In this document: positions 44,356-59,637 of the stretch, piece by piece
Numbering within the stretch: position 1 is the first letter of the stretch
Layout of the letters: every line of letters begins with the position of its first letter
Origin: Paraspadella gotoi
Taxonomy: Eukaryota; Chaetognatha
Direction: 5' to 3'
DNA length: 64,000 bases
Assembly (NCBI GenBank): GCA_051294375.1
Contig: CM119265.1
Span: 13,322,124 to 13,386,123, forward strand
Notes under the pieces: generated by a model
Told to the model about the DNA's origin: nothing
Seen by the model: the letters and a program-made list of their open reading frames with translations, nothing else
Database searches by the model: none
Translations under genes and position numbers: made by a program

Positions 44356-47150
44356 TTTTTCATGTATCTTTCTGCTTTCTTTCAGAGGACAAGCGAAAGT
44401 TCGATGTGACAGTGAAAACGGCGCTGAACAATCCTTTGGTGATTTTGGAGGAAAGCGGCGCCGACGAATTAAGCAAAGGATTCGTTTATGAGAAATCGGA
44501 GGTAAAGTTGATGAGTCTGTATGTCTGTGATATGCGTGTGCCTGTTTGAGAGGGCGAGGAAGACGTTTTGAAATAATATAAAATTAGAAAGAGGTAAACT
44601 AAATTGTTCTTGTTTAAACATTTTAAAAATTATAATTCACTGCAAATGGTTTTGAATGAATTTATTGTAATTAGATTTCATATTCTAAGTACTAATGTAC
44701 TAAGATACGAATGCAAATTGCTTTTTAATTGAGTAACAATAACCAAAAACTATCTTCAACCCGAACCACCCAAGGAACTCTTGAAGACATCCTCGGACGT
44801 GATGTCTCTGATCAGCCTCCGTGACGTTCCGGGTTACAACAAAAAATCGCGCGGAGATTCGTTTCGATCGTCGAATCGGGGATCGAGGAGTCCCGGAGGA
44901 AGAGGAGGGGGAGGTGCGGAAGAAGGGGGAGAAGGAAGAGTAGAGGAAAAAGAAAATGTTACCCGAGAGAGAAGTCCCGTCAGAAGAATAGAGACAGAAT
45001 ATCGTTCGCCGCAGAGATCTCCTACGCGGCATTTCTCCGAGCCTGCCTCTCAACAGCATCCTCAGCATCCATCCAATCAAATGCCCTTCCACAATCGCTC
45101 CCCTTCGTCAATAAGATCCTTCTACTATCCCGACACTCCCACCCTGAGTCCCACCGGCTCGTCGGAGGCCAGCTGTCCGGCGGCGACGAGGAGCGAAGAG
45201 CGGATTCTCCCTCGACATCCCGCGCCTTACCCGCCGCAGCATCCGCTGAAGGGCATGCTGAGGCAGCTTTCTCAGTTTCCCGGAGTGGTAGAGGGGCGGG
45301 TGGAGCCGGGTCGATCCTCGGAGTTGAGTGCCAGAGTAGAGTTTGGTCCTGAGTTCTGTCCCGGGAGCGAGACCGACTCCGCTTTGGATCTAAGCTCGAC
45401 GGGAAAAAGATCTTCACCAGCGTCGCCGCCGACGGCGCCCCCGCCGCGCGACAATTTCCAGCGCCGCTCGTCTGATTCTCTGGATCCGCCGCCGTTATCT
45501 CGTGTGCCTTTGGCTCCGCGGTTCCGCGCGCCGCCGCAGCCCTCGTCCCTCGTCGATCCCATGCCTTCCATGCCTTCGCCGAATTCCCTGCCAAACTCTT
45601 CGTCTCCGAGATACGTTCTTTCTCCGCCGGCGATATTTCCTCTGGGTTCCATGCCTTCGCCAGCCTCCATGCCCTCTCCGGCTTCTTTGCCATCACCGGC
45701 TTCCATGCCTTCACCCCGTTCCGTTCATTCTTCCGGGTCTCCGCCACCAGGGAGACACAACAACTCCTCGCCGACGCTCTCTTCAACCAAGGGCGGATCC
45801 CTCGCTTCTCCTCCTCCTCCTCTTCATCCTCTTCCTTCTCCCGCCGCCGATGAGGGGGATCTCCACGACTTTCCTCAACTGAAGAAGGCATTGACCGAAG
45901 GCGCCTTCGCCAACGTTCGCTCGACCGAGGATCGTTTTCCCGGCGTCGTCAAGTCTTTCCATCTTCCGGCAGTGAAGGAAATGCCGGAAAAACTCGGCCT
46001 CGTCGTCAACGAGGTCACAGGGAAAGGGTGAGTCTTCGGCGAGTTGTCAAAATTTCCTATTTGATATTTAATATTATTTTCTATTTAATATTTTTTTCTT
46101 TTGCAGTTACGAAAAACGCGTCCTCACCTACGTTCGGAAAACGGCAGAAGGTTCTGGCGAAAAGGTCATTTACGAACTTTGCCCGCCGGAAACTGTTCCT
46201 CCCACGTACGTGGCGTTTCCGGAAAAGGCCAAGACGGGCGACCTAGTCTCGCTGGATCTTCGCCGGGACAAGGTGGGTCCCGGCGCGGTGCTGTCCACCT
46301 ACCGATCCTGCCTCAAGTGTCCAGAATGTGAAAAAGTCTTCACGGGTCCCAAAGGACTCAAGCAGCACATCTCCTTCGTGCACAGAGGAGTCACTCAACC
46401 CTGGAAGTGCGAAGAGTGCGGAAAGCATTTCACGCTAAAGGTAAGATACAGCTTTCCCTTACTTTCTACAGATTGGAAAAATTTGTAATTATTTGCGATC
46501 AAAAACTCAGGCCAGTCTCAAACTCCACCGCAAGATTCACACGGGACAGAGAGAGTTCAAATGTGACGTCTGTTCCAAGACTTTCGTGCAGAAAGTGGGA
46601 TTGCAAGAACACATGCGAACCCACACCAAGATCAAACCCTATCAGTGTGGGGTCTGTGCGAGAAAGTTTACGCAAAAACACAGCCTCATCACTCACCTTC
46701 GTTTACACACTGGAGAGAAGGTAAGGTCGTGAGGTGGATATTTTCATTCATTCAGTGGAAGATTGGATTCTAATCAAGACCTTTCTCCTCCAGCCCTTTA
46801 ACTGCTCCGCCTGCAACAAGGACTTCACGTTCAAAAACTCGTACAGATGGCATCTTTTGAAATTCCACGCCAACGATTTGAAGAAGGCGGACATCGATCG
46901 ACTGCTGGACGACCCGGTTCTGAGCCTGCACCAGGTGGCGATGCAAGGGTCGAAGGAGGACTCGCCCTCGTCGCAGGTCGACGCCGGCTCATCCTCCAGC
47001 GAAGGTCCGGGGACGCCGCCGTCTCCGCCAAAAGGTTCGACTTCGTCTTCAGCATCCGAAGGCTCTGATCAAGAGGAAGGGGGACTGCAAATTGTAGAAG
47101 AGGAAGCGTCCGTCAGTCAGCCAAGTTTGAGGATGCTGCTGACAGCTTGA
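42577..47150 (+). CDS. Five-finger C2H2 zinc-finger protein
   Basis: Exons 42577-42682, 43611-43714, 44386-44501, 44775-46027, 46107-46440, 46511-46720 and 46794-47150 join in frame; earlier exons including the start codon were not found, so the 5' end is partial. The first three exons encode a globular segment (DVESLIDVANATKENLPDGW, then DYVCFIHIAFHPHLLECAWD) of a fold I do not recognise. Exon 4 is a 417-residue Ser/Pro/Arg-rich disordered region with repeated MPSPAS units. Exons 5-7 carry five C2H2 fingers, from CPECEKVFTGPKGLKQH to CSACNKDFTFKNSYRWH, with HTGEK-like linkers, then an acidic Ser-rich tail. Probably a nuclear DNA-binding regulator. A PRDM-like origin is possible, but I see no clear PR/SET motif. 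Confidence 0.8.
42820..42857 (-). ncRNA. Degenerate hammerhead-like core
   Basis: On the minus strand: CTGATGA (42857-42851), then a linker that no longer forms a good stem II, then GGAAACAAGTC with GTC at 42822-42820. Bases outside the core (CGCG before, CG after) can still pair as stem I. It appears to be a decayed relative of the 34,162 core, in the intron between the first two recognised zinc-finger exons. Confidence 0.35.
44005..44355. repeat. Interrupted (GA)n microsatellites
   Basis: Three GA-rich tracts separated by related spacers that each include TTTTTCATG (one before 44,045, one near 44,187, one near 44,356), so the block looks like local tandem duplication. It lies immediately before zinc-finger exon 44386-44501. 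Confidence 0.85.
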
Positions 47151-47201
47151 AATCGTGACAACAAAAACCCCATAATTCCCGCTTCAAGGCGAAGTATTAG
47201 A

Positions 47202-47207
47202 AATAAA
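47202..47207 (+). terminator. Putative poly(A) signal of the zinc-finger gene
   Basis: AATAAA 52 bp after the TGA stop. Confidence 0.6.
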
Positions 47208-47229
47208 ACTCATGATTTTTGTATAATGT

Positions 47230-47600
47230 ATATTATACATTGTATAATGTAGTCTTTTCTAATTTGGACTTTCCATTTGCCTCGCAAGTCAGTGGGGCTT
47301 GTTTCTATCATGTTTATTAGATGCTGTGGCGAATCCCGTATAGCTTGGACCTTGGGGAAACTCAGATCGTCCCATTGGCTTGAACAGCTAAGTGCTCGTT
47401 CACCAACCTCACGGTCACGCCAGTGACGTGGGGTTGTCACTACAGGTCCAAAGCCCTGAGCGCCAGCTGTCGGGAGATGCATCACACATGTCCCCCCTTT
47501 GCCATAATGCCATATTTTTGCTATGACACCCAACAATGTGTACATCAGTTATAACACCGGTTCAAACCGAATTCGGTATACTAGTAGTTGCCAGTTTTAT
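47230..47600. repeat. Possible SINE-like element between the zinc-finger and LC3 genes
   Basis: This stretch is richer in GC than its surroundings and has the mixed composition of a retroposed element, including GGTTCAAACC near 47,560, close to a tRNA B box. The counterpart at about 57,490-57,920 carries roughly 65 additional bases. No second genomic copy lies in the window apart from that re-copy, so repeat status is unproven. The rest of 47,151-48,326 is AT-rich and shows nothing I recognise. Confidence 0.3.
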
Positions 47601-48326
47601 TCATTGCCATGTTTTTTAGCGGGTGAACAGGTATTTTCTTCCCAATTTTGTGGTAATTCGAATTTATTGTTATAATTTTTTTTTTTAATACGCGCTTACT
47701 ACGTCTACATCTTAAGCCGAAGGTCGTTGTTTAACTTTTATTTATCGTCTGTCTTGAAAGTTTTTTTTGTTCAATGAAAAAAACATTGTTTAATAAATAC
47801 ACATGATTCTTGTATTAACCCATCCAATGAATCATAGAGCTAGTGACAAACGTGCATAACAAGGCATCGCTATAACATTAATTTAAACTGAAAAAAAAAA
47901 AAACGCTGGAAAACATTCCGACAATGAACCTGGCAGAAAATGTTCAGGAAAGTTAGATGGCAACATGTGGAATGTTACTCAAGAGTCGAAACGGTCCTCA
48001 GGCTACTTCTACTTTGAAAATTACATCAAAAGAAGTTATCAACTGACGTAGATACAACTAAATGCTGCGAAACAAAATCATTAGATTTAAAAAAAAAAAG
48101 CGCCGGTGTAATGAATTAAATGAGGAAACAATGAAATGAGAGAGGCCGTCTTGTGAATTGCCTTGAGTGATACATTGAGCCTGACGGTTTCTTTGAGTGC
48201 TTCGGCGAATGATATCCAAATTGTGACTCAAACGCCAATGGAGCATCTTCCGTTGCTCGAACAAGAGCGAACGAGGCGCTCCGTATCGGCGAGAGAGTCA
48301 ACGGATCATCTTTAAGTACTCGTCGG

Positions 48327-51489
<3,163 letters not shown>

Positions 51490-52349
51490 ATGAACGCGGC
51501 ATCGAACTTCCACGACTTAAGAAACATCCCTCAAACAAACATCGAGAACAAGGATGTAACCAAGCCCTCCTCAACCGTCGGTGACTCCGACGAATCACGT
51601 TTCGACTTCCTTTTAGACTTTGCCGAATTTACCAGCGACGCCGATGTCCACCTCTCTGGCGTTTCCCCGCTTCCAAACTTCGAGGGTCGAATCTCCGCTC
51701 ATCCGCCGCAGACGAAACCTTACTTCTGTCAAGGACCGATCGGAAAAAACGTGAGCCTTTCGGGAAACGATCGCATGAGCGCTGGAGAAAATAACGAGTC
51801 GACTGCGACGGAATTGAACGCCGTTTTTAACGGATCCTCGTCTTCGATTGAAAACGCCGTCTTTTCTCGCGATGACAGACAACATGTCTTTAATTCCATT
51901 TCGCCATCGCCAAAACTTCGTTCGACGCAAATCGGAGACCAGTTTTCAAATCGTTTGAATAATGAGTCGGTGGGCGTTGCTTGCTTCCGTCACGCTCCAG
52001 TCCTAGTCAAATGCCCCTATTGTGAGATGGTAGGAACCACGTTGTGCTTAAGCGAGAGCGGAACGTTAACTTGGCTAGTGTCGGGAACTTTGTGCGTGTT
52101 GGGGTGAGGAAAAAAAAAATTCTGAAAGTCTGCATTAGCCTTTTTTTAAACATATTTAAAATGTTTGTGTTAATTTACGCAACAGTTGAAATATCAACAC
52201 AATATGAATTCATATAATTTTTTTTGGTATATTTGATCCAGGTTGTGGGTGGGCTGCTGCTTCATTCCTTTTGCGTGGACTCCCTGAAAGATACTCTTCA
52301 TTACTGCTCTAAGTGTAAAAAACTTATTAGCAAATGTGAACGAATGTAG
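51490..52349 (+). CDS. LITAF-domain protein A (one-base frame break)
   Basis: Exons 51490-52103 and 52242-52349. LITAF proteins are small monotopic proteins on late endosome and lysosome membranes whose domain binds zinc through CPxC-type pairs around a membrane-embedded hydrophobic stretch. The 200-residue N-terminus is polar and has no PPxY motif. The domain begins LVKCPYCEMVGTT and continues LTWLVSGTLCVLG. After the intron, WVGCCFIPF is followed by a stop unless one T is added to the CCTTTTGCG run near 52,275; with five T, as in the re-copy, it reads FCVDSLKDTLHYCSKCKK and ends at TAG 52347-52349. I take this as a homopolymer error. The second metal pair is then CSKC rather than the usual HxCPxC. 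Confidence 0.75.
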
Positions 52350-52695
52350 AAAGACACCTTTTTTTTCAGACTGACTATTTCACTTTTTGAATTCTTTTAT
52401 ACAGTATACACTGTGCTCATTTGTTTTATTTCAAAGTTTTCATCTGACTGATTCTCGGATCGAGAGCCAGCGGCTGCACGAAATCACATGCTCCTTTAAT
52501 CACCTGACGCTGTAGTTGTTGCTAAGAATACCAGTTTGACGTCAATCGCCCAAAGTTTTCTGCGTTTTCTTGATTTATTTTAACTTTTTTACCGTTTCTT
52601 CGCATAGGTTACATTAAAAAGTAACTAAAAACAGATTTAGAATTTTGTTCCGCGCTTCTATAAGCAATAAGAAACATCTCAACAACGCCGCCGCA

Positions 52696-53347
52696 ATGAC
52701 GACCGCTCCTCCGCCGTCTTACGCCTCCTCTGAGGGGAATGCTTATCCGGGTCCGCCTGGCACCAACGCTTACCCTATGGCCTACCCACCGGCCCCCGGG
52801 ATGGGAGGTCCTCCCTCGTACGATTCGAAACAAAGTTGGCAAATGCCGCCGCCTCCGCCGCCTGGTCACTTTCAGCCTGCTCCAGGAGCGCAAGGTGACA
52901 TTAACATTTTTATTGTAAATGTCTATTTTCTCGGATTGTGATCGTTCAAATACGCTTCTTCTTCAATAGGTGGCGTGACTGTGGTCGTGGCGAATCAGGG
53001 TATTCATAGTTTCCGTCCAGTCATCACCACTTGTCCTTTTTGCCGCCAGCAAATCACCACGGTTGTCGAATACGACACTGGCGGACTTACCTGGCTGGCG
53101 TGCGGCGGTCTCGCCATCATGGGGTGAGGAAAGAGGAACCTTTATTTCTGTGAAAATTTACCGAGAAACGTTAACATCTATAGTTTCGGCCTTTAAGTAT
53201 AAAAACTAAAGCTAATGATTGCTACGTTATGTCAACAGTTGTTGGCTAGGTTGCTGCCTGATTCCATTTTGCTTGGACGAATGCAAAGACGCGTCTCACA
53301 GTTGCCCTAGTTGCAAAAGCGTCATCACCAGAAATTCGAGGCTGTGA
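52696..53347 (+). CDS. LITAF: LITAF-domain protein B
   Basis: Exons 52696-52894, 52970-53123 and 53239-53347 give a typical LITAF protein of about 153 residues. The Pro-rich N-terminus has two PPSY motifs (ligands for NEDD4/ITCH-type WW domains). The domain reads ITTCPFCRQQITT, then a hydrophobic stretch (LTWLACGGLAIMG, CWLGCCLIPFC), then HSCPSCKSVI, with both zinc-binding cysteine pairs in place. The intron after the residues IMG sits in the same place and phase as in gene A 350 bp upstream, so the two are tandem duplicates; B keeps the canonical form. Expected role: late endosome/lysosome membrane sorting. Confidence 0.93.
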
Positions 53348-54754
53348 ACTTGAAACGAAGATAAACGCCGCTCTTGTACAATACATACTTTTTTGCATTA
53401 TGCATTCCTCGTCGTACTTCGAACAATTTAACTAAAAGTAAACGTTGAGAAATTTCTCCAGTGTTTTATCCAAGTTTTTATGCTTTTTAATTGGGGTCAA
53501 ATTGATTTATAATTTTGTGCTTTTTTAACGTTTTTATCGCTTAATAAAATACTCTGTCTGAAATACATAATTTACTTCTATTTTGTGCTCTCTTTTCTGA
53601 GAGTGCCTCATTTATGTTCTTTCATCCAAGAATTTAATTTTAACCTCAATAATAAAGTAGTTACAAATTATAAATTTAACTTTAATTAAAATTCTAAAAA
53701 TGTGACGAACTAACAACCTTATACTATTGAACATTTCTGTATAAAAAAAAATATTATTAAATTTTACAATTTACGCAGTTGCCATATTTAATTATTTATA
53801 CATAGTACTAATCCAATAAATGTTAAAAATTTAAATAGTTTTTGTAAGATTTTTTTGCAGATTCGGATGAGTCATGAAGTTTTATAAAGAAAATTAACTC
53901 TTTTTAAAAATTATTTTATCAAGTTCGTCAAATATCAGGAAAAACCTATATATTAAGCTGAAAATTAAAATTTTATATGTTAAATATAGTTTTGTTAATT
54001 TTTCGTGAAAGCTCCAAGGCTACTATAAACATATGCAGTGTTTATAGTAATATGACCCGTTTTATCGATTACTATTTTAAAGTAAATATTCCAGAACTTC
54101 AAATCTCGCCGCAGCATTGTCATTATCACCACCACTGAGCAAAAGGCTGCTGCTGCTGCGCTGCTGGAATTTTGACATGCGACAACCACGTCTTGCTTTT
54201 GACGAATAATTGTGTGAAATTATTCTTGTTGCCATTCCGTCGGGTATCGTATGTAACTACTAAAAAAAAACTACCAAAAAAAAACTACCAAAAAAAACTA
54301 CTAAAAAGTAAAAAAAAAAAGTGATAAATCCCTCACTTCTCTTTTTCCGAATTCTAATGATTAAATTTCGGTAATAGAAAACCAGAAAAATGTTTCACTT
54401 TTTTGCCCGCCATAATTTGTTAACTTTGATTTTTAAAAAAATATTTAACAAAAACAAAAAACAACGTACAAAAATAATGGAAAAAATTAAAAACGAAGGA
54501 GTAAGAAATTAATGAAGAGATTGTCTTCAACTATATAAGTATATATTTATTTACATGCCTTACCAAGGAAATCAAACTATGACTATGACTATGCATCGTA
54601 GAATGTTTTTTTAAGTTATTACTAATGACTTCATCTTTATAATTTTCCATTCGAATTGAATTTCAATGCAGTTTGAAATCCGGTTTTCGAAATCTTTCCG
54701 AGTTAAACCCGCTCGTGTAGTGGTTTACAGTCGGCAGCAGCATAGCCCGGGGAA
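53348..54754. other. AT-rich flank without recognised features
   Basis: 3' flank of LITAF B, with AATAAA at 53543-53548. Beyond it I see only AT-rich sequence, homopolymers and a short CTG run near 54,148. Confidence 0.6.
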
Positions 54755-54779
54755 NNNNNNNNNNNNNNNNNNNNNNNNN
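54755..54779. other. Assembly gap (25 N)
   Basis: Exactly 25 N just before sequence already present from 44,692 onward starts again. Confidence 1.
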
Positions 54780-54873
54780 AAAGAGAGAGATAAATGTACT
54801 AGTGACCAATGCAAATTGCTTTTTAATTGAGATAACAATAACAAAAACTATCTTCAACCCGACCAACCCAATG

Positions 54874-57405
54874 GAACTCTTGAAAGACAGTCCTCGGCAC
54901 GTGATGTCTCTGATCAGCCTCCGTGACGTTCGCGGGTTACAACAAAAAAATCGTCGCGGAGATTCGTGTTCGATCGTCGAATTCGGGGATTCGAGGAGTC
55001 CCGCGGAGGAAAAGAGGAGGGGGAGGTGCGGAAGAAAAGGGGAGAAGGAAGAGTAAGAAGGAAAAAGAAAATGTTACCCGAGAGAGAAGTCCCGTCAGAA
55101 GAAAGAGACCAGAAATACTCGTTCGCCGCAGAGATCTCCTACGCGGCATTTCTCCGAGCCTGCCCTCTCAATCAGCATTCCTCAGACATACCATCCCAAT
55201 CAAAATGCCCTTCCACAATCGCTCCCCTTCGTCAAAAAGAATCCTTCTACTAACCAGACACTCCACCCCTGAGTCACACCGGCTCGTTCGGAGGCCAGCT
55301 GTCCGGCGGCGACCGAGGAGCGGAAAGAAGCGGCATTCTCCTCGACATCCCGCGCCTTAACCCGCCGCAGCATCCGTGAAGGGCATTGCTGAGGGCAGGC
55401 TTTCCTCAGTTTCACCAGGAGTGGTAAGAGGGGGCGGGTGAGCCGGGTCGATCCTCCGAGTTGCAGTGGCCAGAGTAGAGTTTTGGTCCCTGAGTTCTGT
55501 CCCGGGAGCGAGACCGACTCCGCTTTGGGAATCTAAAGCTCGACGGGAAAAGATCTTCAGCCAGCGTCGCCGCGCGGCGCCCCCCGCCGCGCGAACCAAT
55601 TTCCAGCGCCGGCATCGTCTGATTCTCTGGAAGGCCGCCGCCGTTATCTCGTGTGCCTTTGGCTCAGCGGTTACCGCGCGCCGCCCGCAGCCCTCGTCCC
55701 CGTCGATCCCATGCCTTCCATGCCTTCACCGATCCCTCCAAACTCTTCGTCTCCCGAGATACGTTTCTTTCTATTCCGGCCGGCGATATTTCCTCTGGTT
55801 CCATCCTTGGCACAGCCTCCATGCCTCTCTCCGGCTTCTTTGCCATCAGCCGGCGTCCATGCCTTCACCCCGTTCCGTTCATCTTCCGGGTCTCCGCCAC
55901 CATGTTTGGAGACACAACAACTCCTCGCGACGCTCTTCTTCAACCAAGGGCGGATCATCGCTCTCTCCTCCTCCTCTTCATCCTCAATTCCTTCTCCCGC
56001 CGCCGATGAGGGGGATCCTCCACACTTTCCTCACTGAAAGAAGGCATTGACCGAAGGCGCCTTCGCCAACCGTTCGCCTCCGAGACCGAGGACTCGTTTT
56101 CCCGGCGTCGTCAAGTCTTTCCAATCTTCCGGCAGTGAAAGGAAATGCCGGAAAAACTCGGCCTCCGTCGTCAACGAAGGTCACAGGGAAAGGGTGAGTC
56201 TTACGGCGAGTTGTCAAAATTTCCTATTTGATATTTAATATTATTTTCTATTTAATATTTTTTTGCTTTTGGGGCAGTTACGAAAACGCGTCCTCACCTA
56301 CCGTTTCGGAAAAAACGGCATAAAAAGAAAAGGTTCTGGCGAAAAGGTCATTTACGAAACTTTCGCCCGCCGGAAACTGTTCCTGCCCACGTAACGTGGC
56401 GTTTCCGGAAAAAAAGGCCAAGACGGGCGACCATAGTCTCGCTGGATGCTTTCGCCGGACAAGGTGGGTCCCGGCGGCGTTGCTGTCCACCTAACCCGAT
56501 CCTGCCTCAAGTTGTGCCCAGAATGTGAAAAAGTCTTCACGGGTCACAAAACACGACTCAAGCAGGCACATCCTCGTGCAACAGAGGAGTCACTCAACCC
56601 TGGAAGTGCGAAGAGTGCGGAAGCATTTTCACGCTAAAAGGTAAAGATACAGCTTTCCCCTACTTTCATAGAGATTTGAAAATTTGTAAAATTATTTGCG
56701 ATCTCAAAACTCAGGCCAGTCTCAACGTCCACCGCAAGATTCACAGCGGGAAGACAAAGAGAGTTCCAAATCGTGACGTCCCTGTTCCAAGACTTTCGTG
56801 CAGAAAAGTGGGAATTGCAAGAATCACATGCGAACCCACACACAAGATCAAACGCCTATCAAATGTGGGGTCTGTGCGCAGAAAGTTTACGGCCAAAAAC
56901 ACAGCCTCAATGCAACTCACCTTCGTTTACAGACTGGAGAGAAGGTAAGGTCGTGAGGTGGAATTTCATCTCATTCCAAGTGGAAGATTGGATTCTAATC
57001 AAAGAAACCTTTCCTCCTCCACCCTATTAACCTGCTCGCGCCTGCAACAAGACTTCACGTTCAAAAACTCGTAACAGATGGCAATCTTTTGAAATTCCAT
57101 CGCCATAACGATTTTGAAAGAAGGCGGACATCGATCGACTGGCTGGACGACCCGGTTCTGAGCCTGCAAACCAGGTGGCGATGCAAGGGTCGAAAGGAAG
57201 GACTAGCCCTCGTCGCAAGGTCGACGCGCCGGATCATCCTGCCAGCGAAGGTCCGGAGCGCCGCCGCTTCCGCCAAAAGGTTCGACCTTCGTCTTTCCAA
57301 AGCATCCGAAAGGCTCTGATCAAAGAGGAAGGGGGGACTCACAATTGTAGAAGAGGAAGGCGGTCCGTCCAGTAGCCAAGTTGAAGGAATGCTGCTGACA
57401 GCTGA
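54874..57405 (+). pseudogene. Broken re-copy of zinc-finger exons 4-7
   Basis: Matches 44,775-47,150. Finger motifs survive as fragments (CPECEKVFTG, LTFVYRLERR instead of LRLHTGEK) in changing frames. Probably the same gene read with errors, not a true pseudogene. Confidence 0.75.
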
Positions 57406-58705
57406 AAATCCGTGACAAACAAAAACCCCATAATTCCCCGCTTCAAGGCGAAGTATTAGAAATAAAAAACCTCATGATTTTGTATAATTGTAGTCTTTTC
57501 TAATTTGGACTTATACATTTGCATCGGCGAGTCCAGTGGGGCTTGTTTCTCATCATGTTTATTAGTATGCAGTGGCGAAATCCTAAATTCACCTCCGCGA
57601 TAGCTTGGACTTAGTGAAACTCACGATACGTCCCGCATTGGCTTGGACAGCTTAAGTACTCGTTCACCACCGTGAGTTCCGGGTTCATCTCTTGCGCTCA
57701 AAGGTCAACGCTGTTAAAAGTGTGATGGTGTCGGCCATAAACACGCCAGTTGACTTGGGGTTGTCACTACAGTCCAAAGCCCTGACGCCAAGCTGTCGGG
57801 AGCCTGCATCACACCAGTCCTTTGCCAATAATGCCATAATTTTTGCTATGACACCCCAACAATGTGTACTCAGTTATAACCAACCGGTTTCAAACCGATT
57901 CGGTATACTAGTAAGTTGCCAAGTTTTTATTCATTGCCAATGTTTTTTAAGCGGTGAACCAGGTATTTTTCCTTCCAATTTGTGGTAATTCGAATTTATT
58001 GTTTAATTTTTTTTTTAAAATAAGCGACTTACTACGTCCTAACATCTTAAGCCGAAGGTCGTTGTTTAACTTTTATTTATCGTCTGTCTGAAAAAAGTTT
58101 TTTTTTGTTCAACTGAAAAAAAAAACATGTTTTAATAAAATACACACATGATCTTGTATTAACCCATCCAATATGACATCACTAGAGCTAGTGACAAACG
58201 TGCATAACAAGGCATGCGCTAATAAACATTATTTAAACTGAAAAAAAAAAAAAAAAAACGCTGGACACAATCGACAATGAACCTGGCACAGAAAATGTTC
58301 ACGGAAAGTAGATGGCAAAATGTGGAACATGTTACTTCAAGAGTCGAAACGGGTACTCAGGCTACTTCTTTACTTTGAAAATTACACATCAAAAGAAGTT
58401 AATCACTGACGTAAGATACAACTAACATGCTGCGATAACAAAATCATTAAGCTTTAAAAAAAAAAAGCGCCGATGTAATGATTAAAATGAGGAAACAATT
58501 GAAATGAGAGAGGCCCGTCTTGTGAAATTGCCTTGAGTCGACACATTGAGCCTGACGGTTTCTTTGAGTGCTTCGGCGAATGATATGCCAAATTGTGACT
58601 CAAAACGCCAATGGAGGCATCTTTCCGTTGCTCGAACAAAGAGGCGACGAGGCGCTCCTATCGGCGAGAAGAGTCAACGGATGGATCTTTAAGTACTCGT
58701 CCGGG

Positions 58706-59637
58706 TCAACGCGAACGTTTCTTGCGCCGCGTAGACCAGTAGAGGTAACCATAGTCGTCGACCTCGTTGTCGTAGACCTCCGGCCAAGCTCGTCGGAGTT
58801 GGACACGCAATTGCTCTGGTCGTCTGACGAGGAGAAAAACCGCCTGAAGGTGGGAAGATGAGCGGTTTTGTTTATGAGGAAGCAAGTGAATGAAGGGAAG
58901 AGAGTGAGTAACGTAAAGATAAATAATATCAAAGGTAATTTGTTTGATTGATATAGTGTGAAATTAATGTTTAGCGCTTGACATTCAAATTGCTTATTTG
59001 TATTAGTTTAAAAGCTTAAAAAAGTTTAATTTTTCGCGGTTAAATAAAAAAAATATTTCAAAACTGAAAAAGATAGGAAAACAAAGTTAGAATTAATAAC
59101 AAAATATAAAAACACTTACTTGGTTAGGGGTGAAGCTCCAGCCGGCGTCGAATAATTTTTCACAAGTTCGCTCAACGTTTAAAGTTATCTGAGAAAAAAT
59201 TAAACATGTTTGTTTTCGATTTACAAATATTGATGTGATAGCGTGACTTAAATGCATGGATCTGTTTTAATTTATTCCGTGATTCATTGATTTTTTTTAA
59301 ATCGATTAGACTTTTGGATTGCTTGATTGATAAAAATCACTTATTCGATGGGATTGATGCGATCGATTGACAGGTCTCCCGAAATTAAAGTGTGATGAAA
59401 TCGAGCAAAAGATGGATTTGCACCCATTCCTTTCTCCCCCACTCACACGGGCACCAAAAACTTGGTCTTACCAAAAATGGGGCAATTGATTCTCGGCCCA
59501 CGAAGTTTTCGTATCGATGGAATGACGGGGATTTTGTCAAAGGCATAGAGGTGGCGGAATATCCTCCCACGTCCGCGCGACGCGTCTTCGAAAGCTGCGT
59601 CGACTGCTTTGAAGACTTCTTCGGGCACAAGCGCCAT
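58706..59637 (-). pseudogene. Broken re-copy of MAP1LC3
   Basis: Matches 48,327-49,198. All three exons carry indels. At the C-terminal glycine codon this copy reads TTCGCGTTGACC where the first copy reads TTCGGTTGACC, the one-base difference that decides whether a propeptide exists. Confidence 0.75.

Noticed and set aside
47940-48010. GAGTCGAAACGGTCC, resembling the 3' half of the hammerhead core
   Set aside because: No CTGANGA lies at a workable distance upstream on the same strand, so no hammerhead can be drawn.
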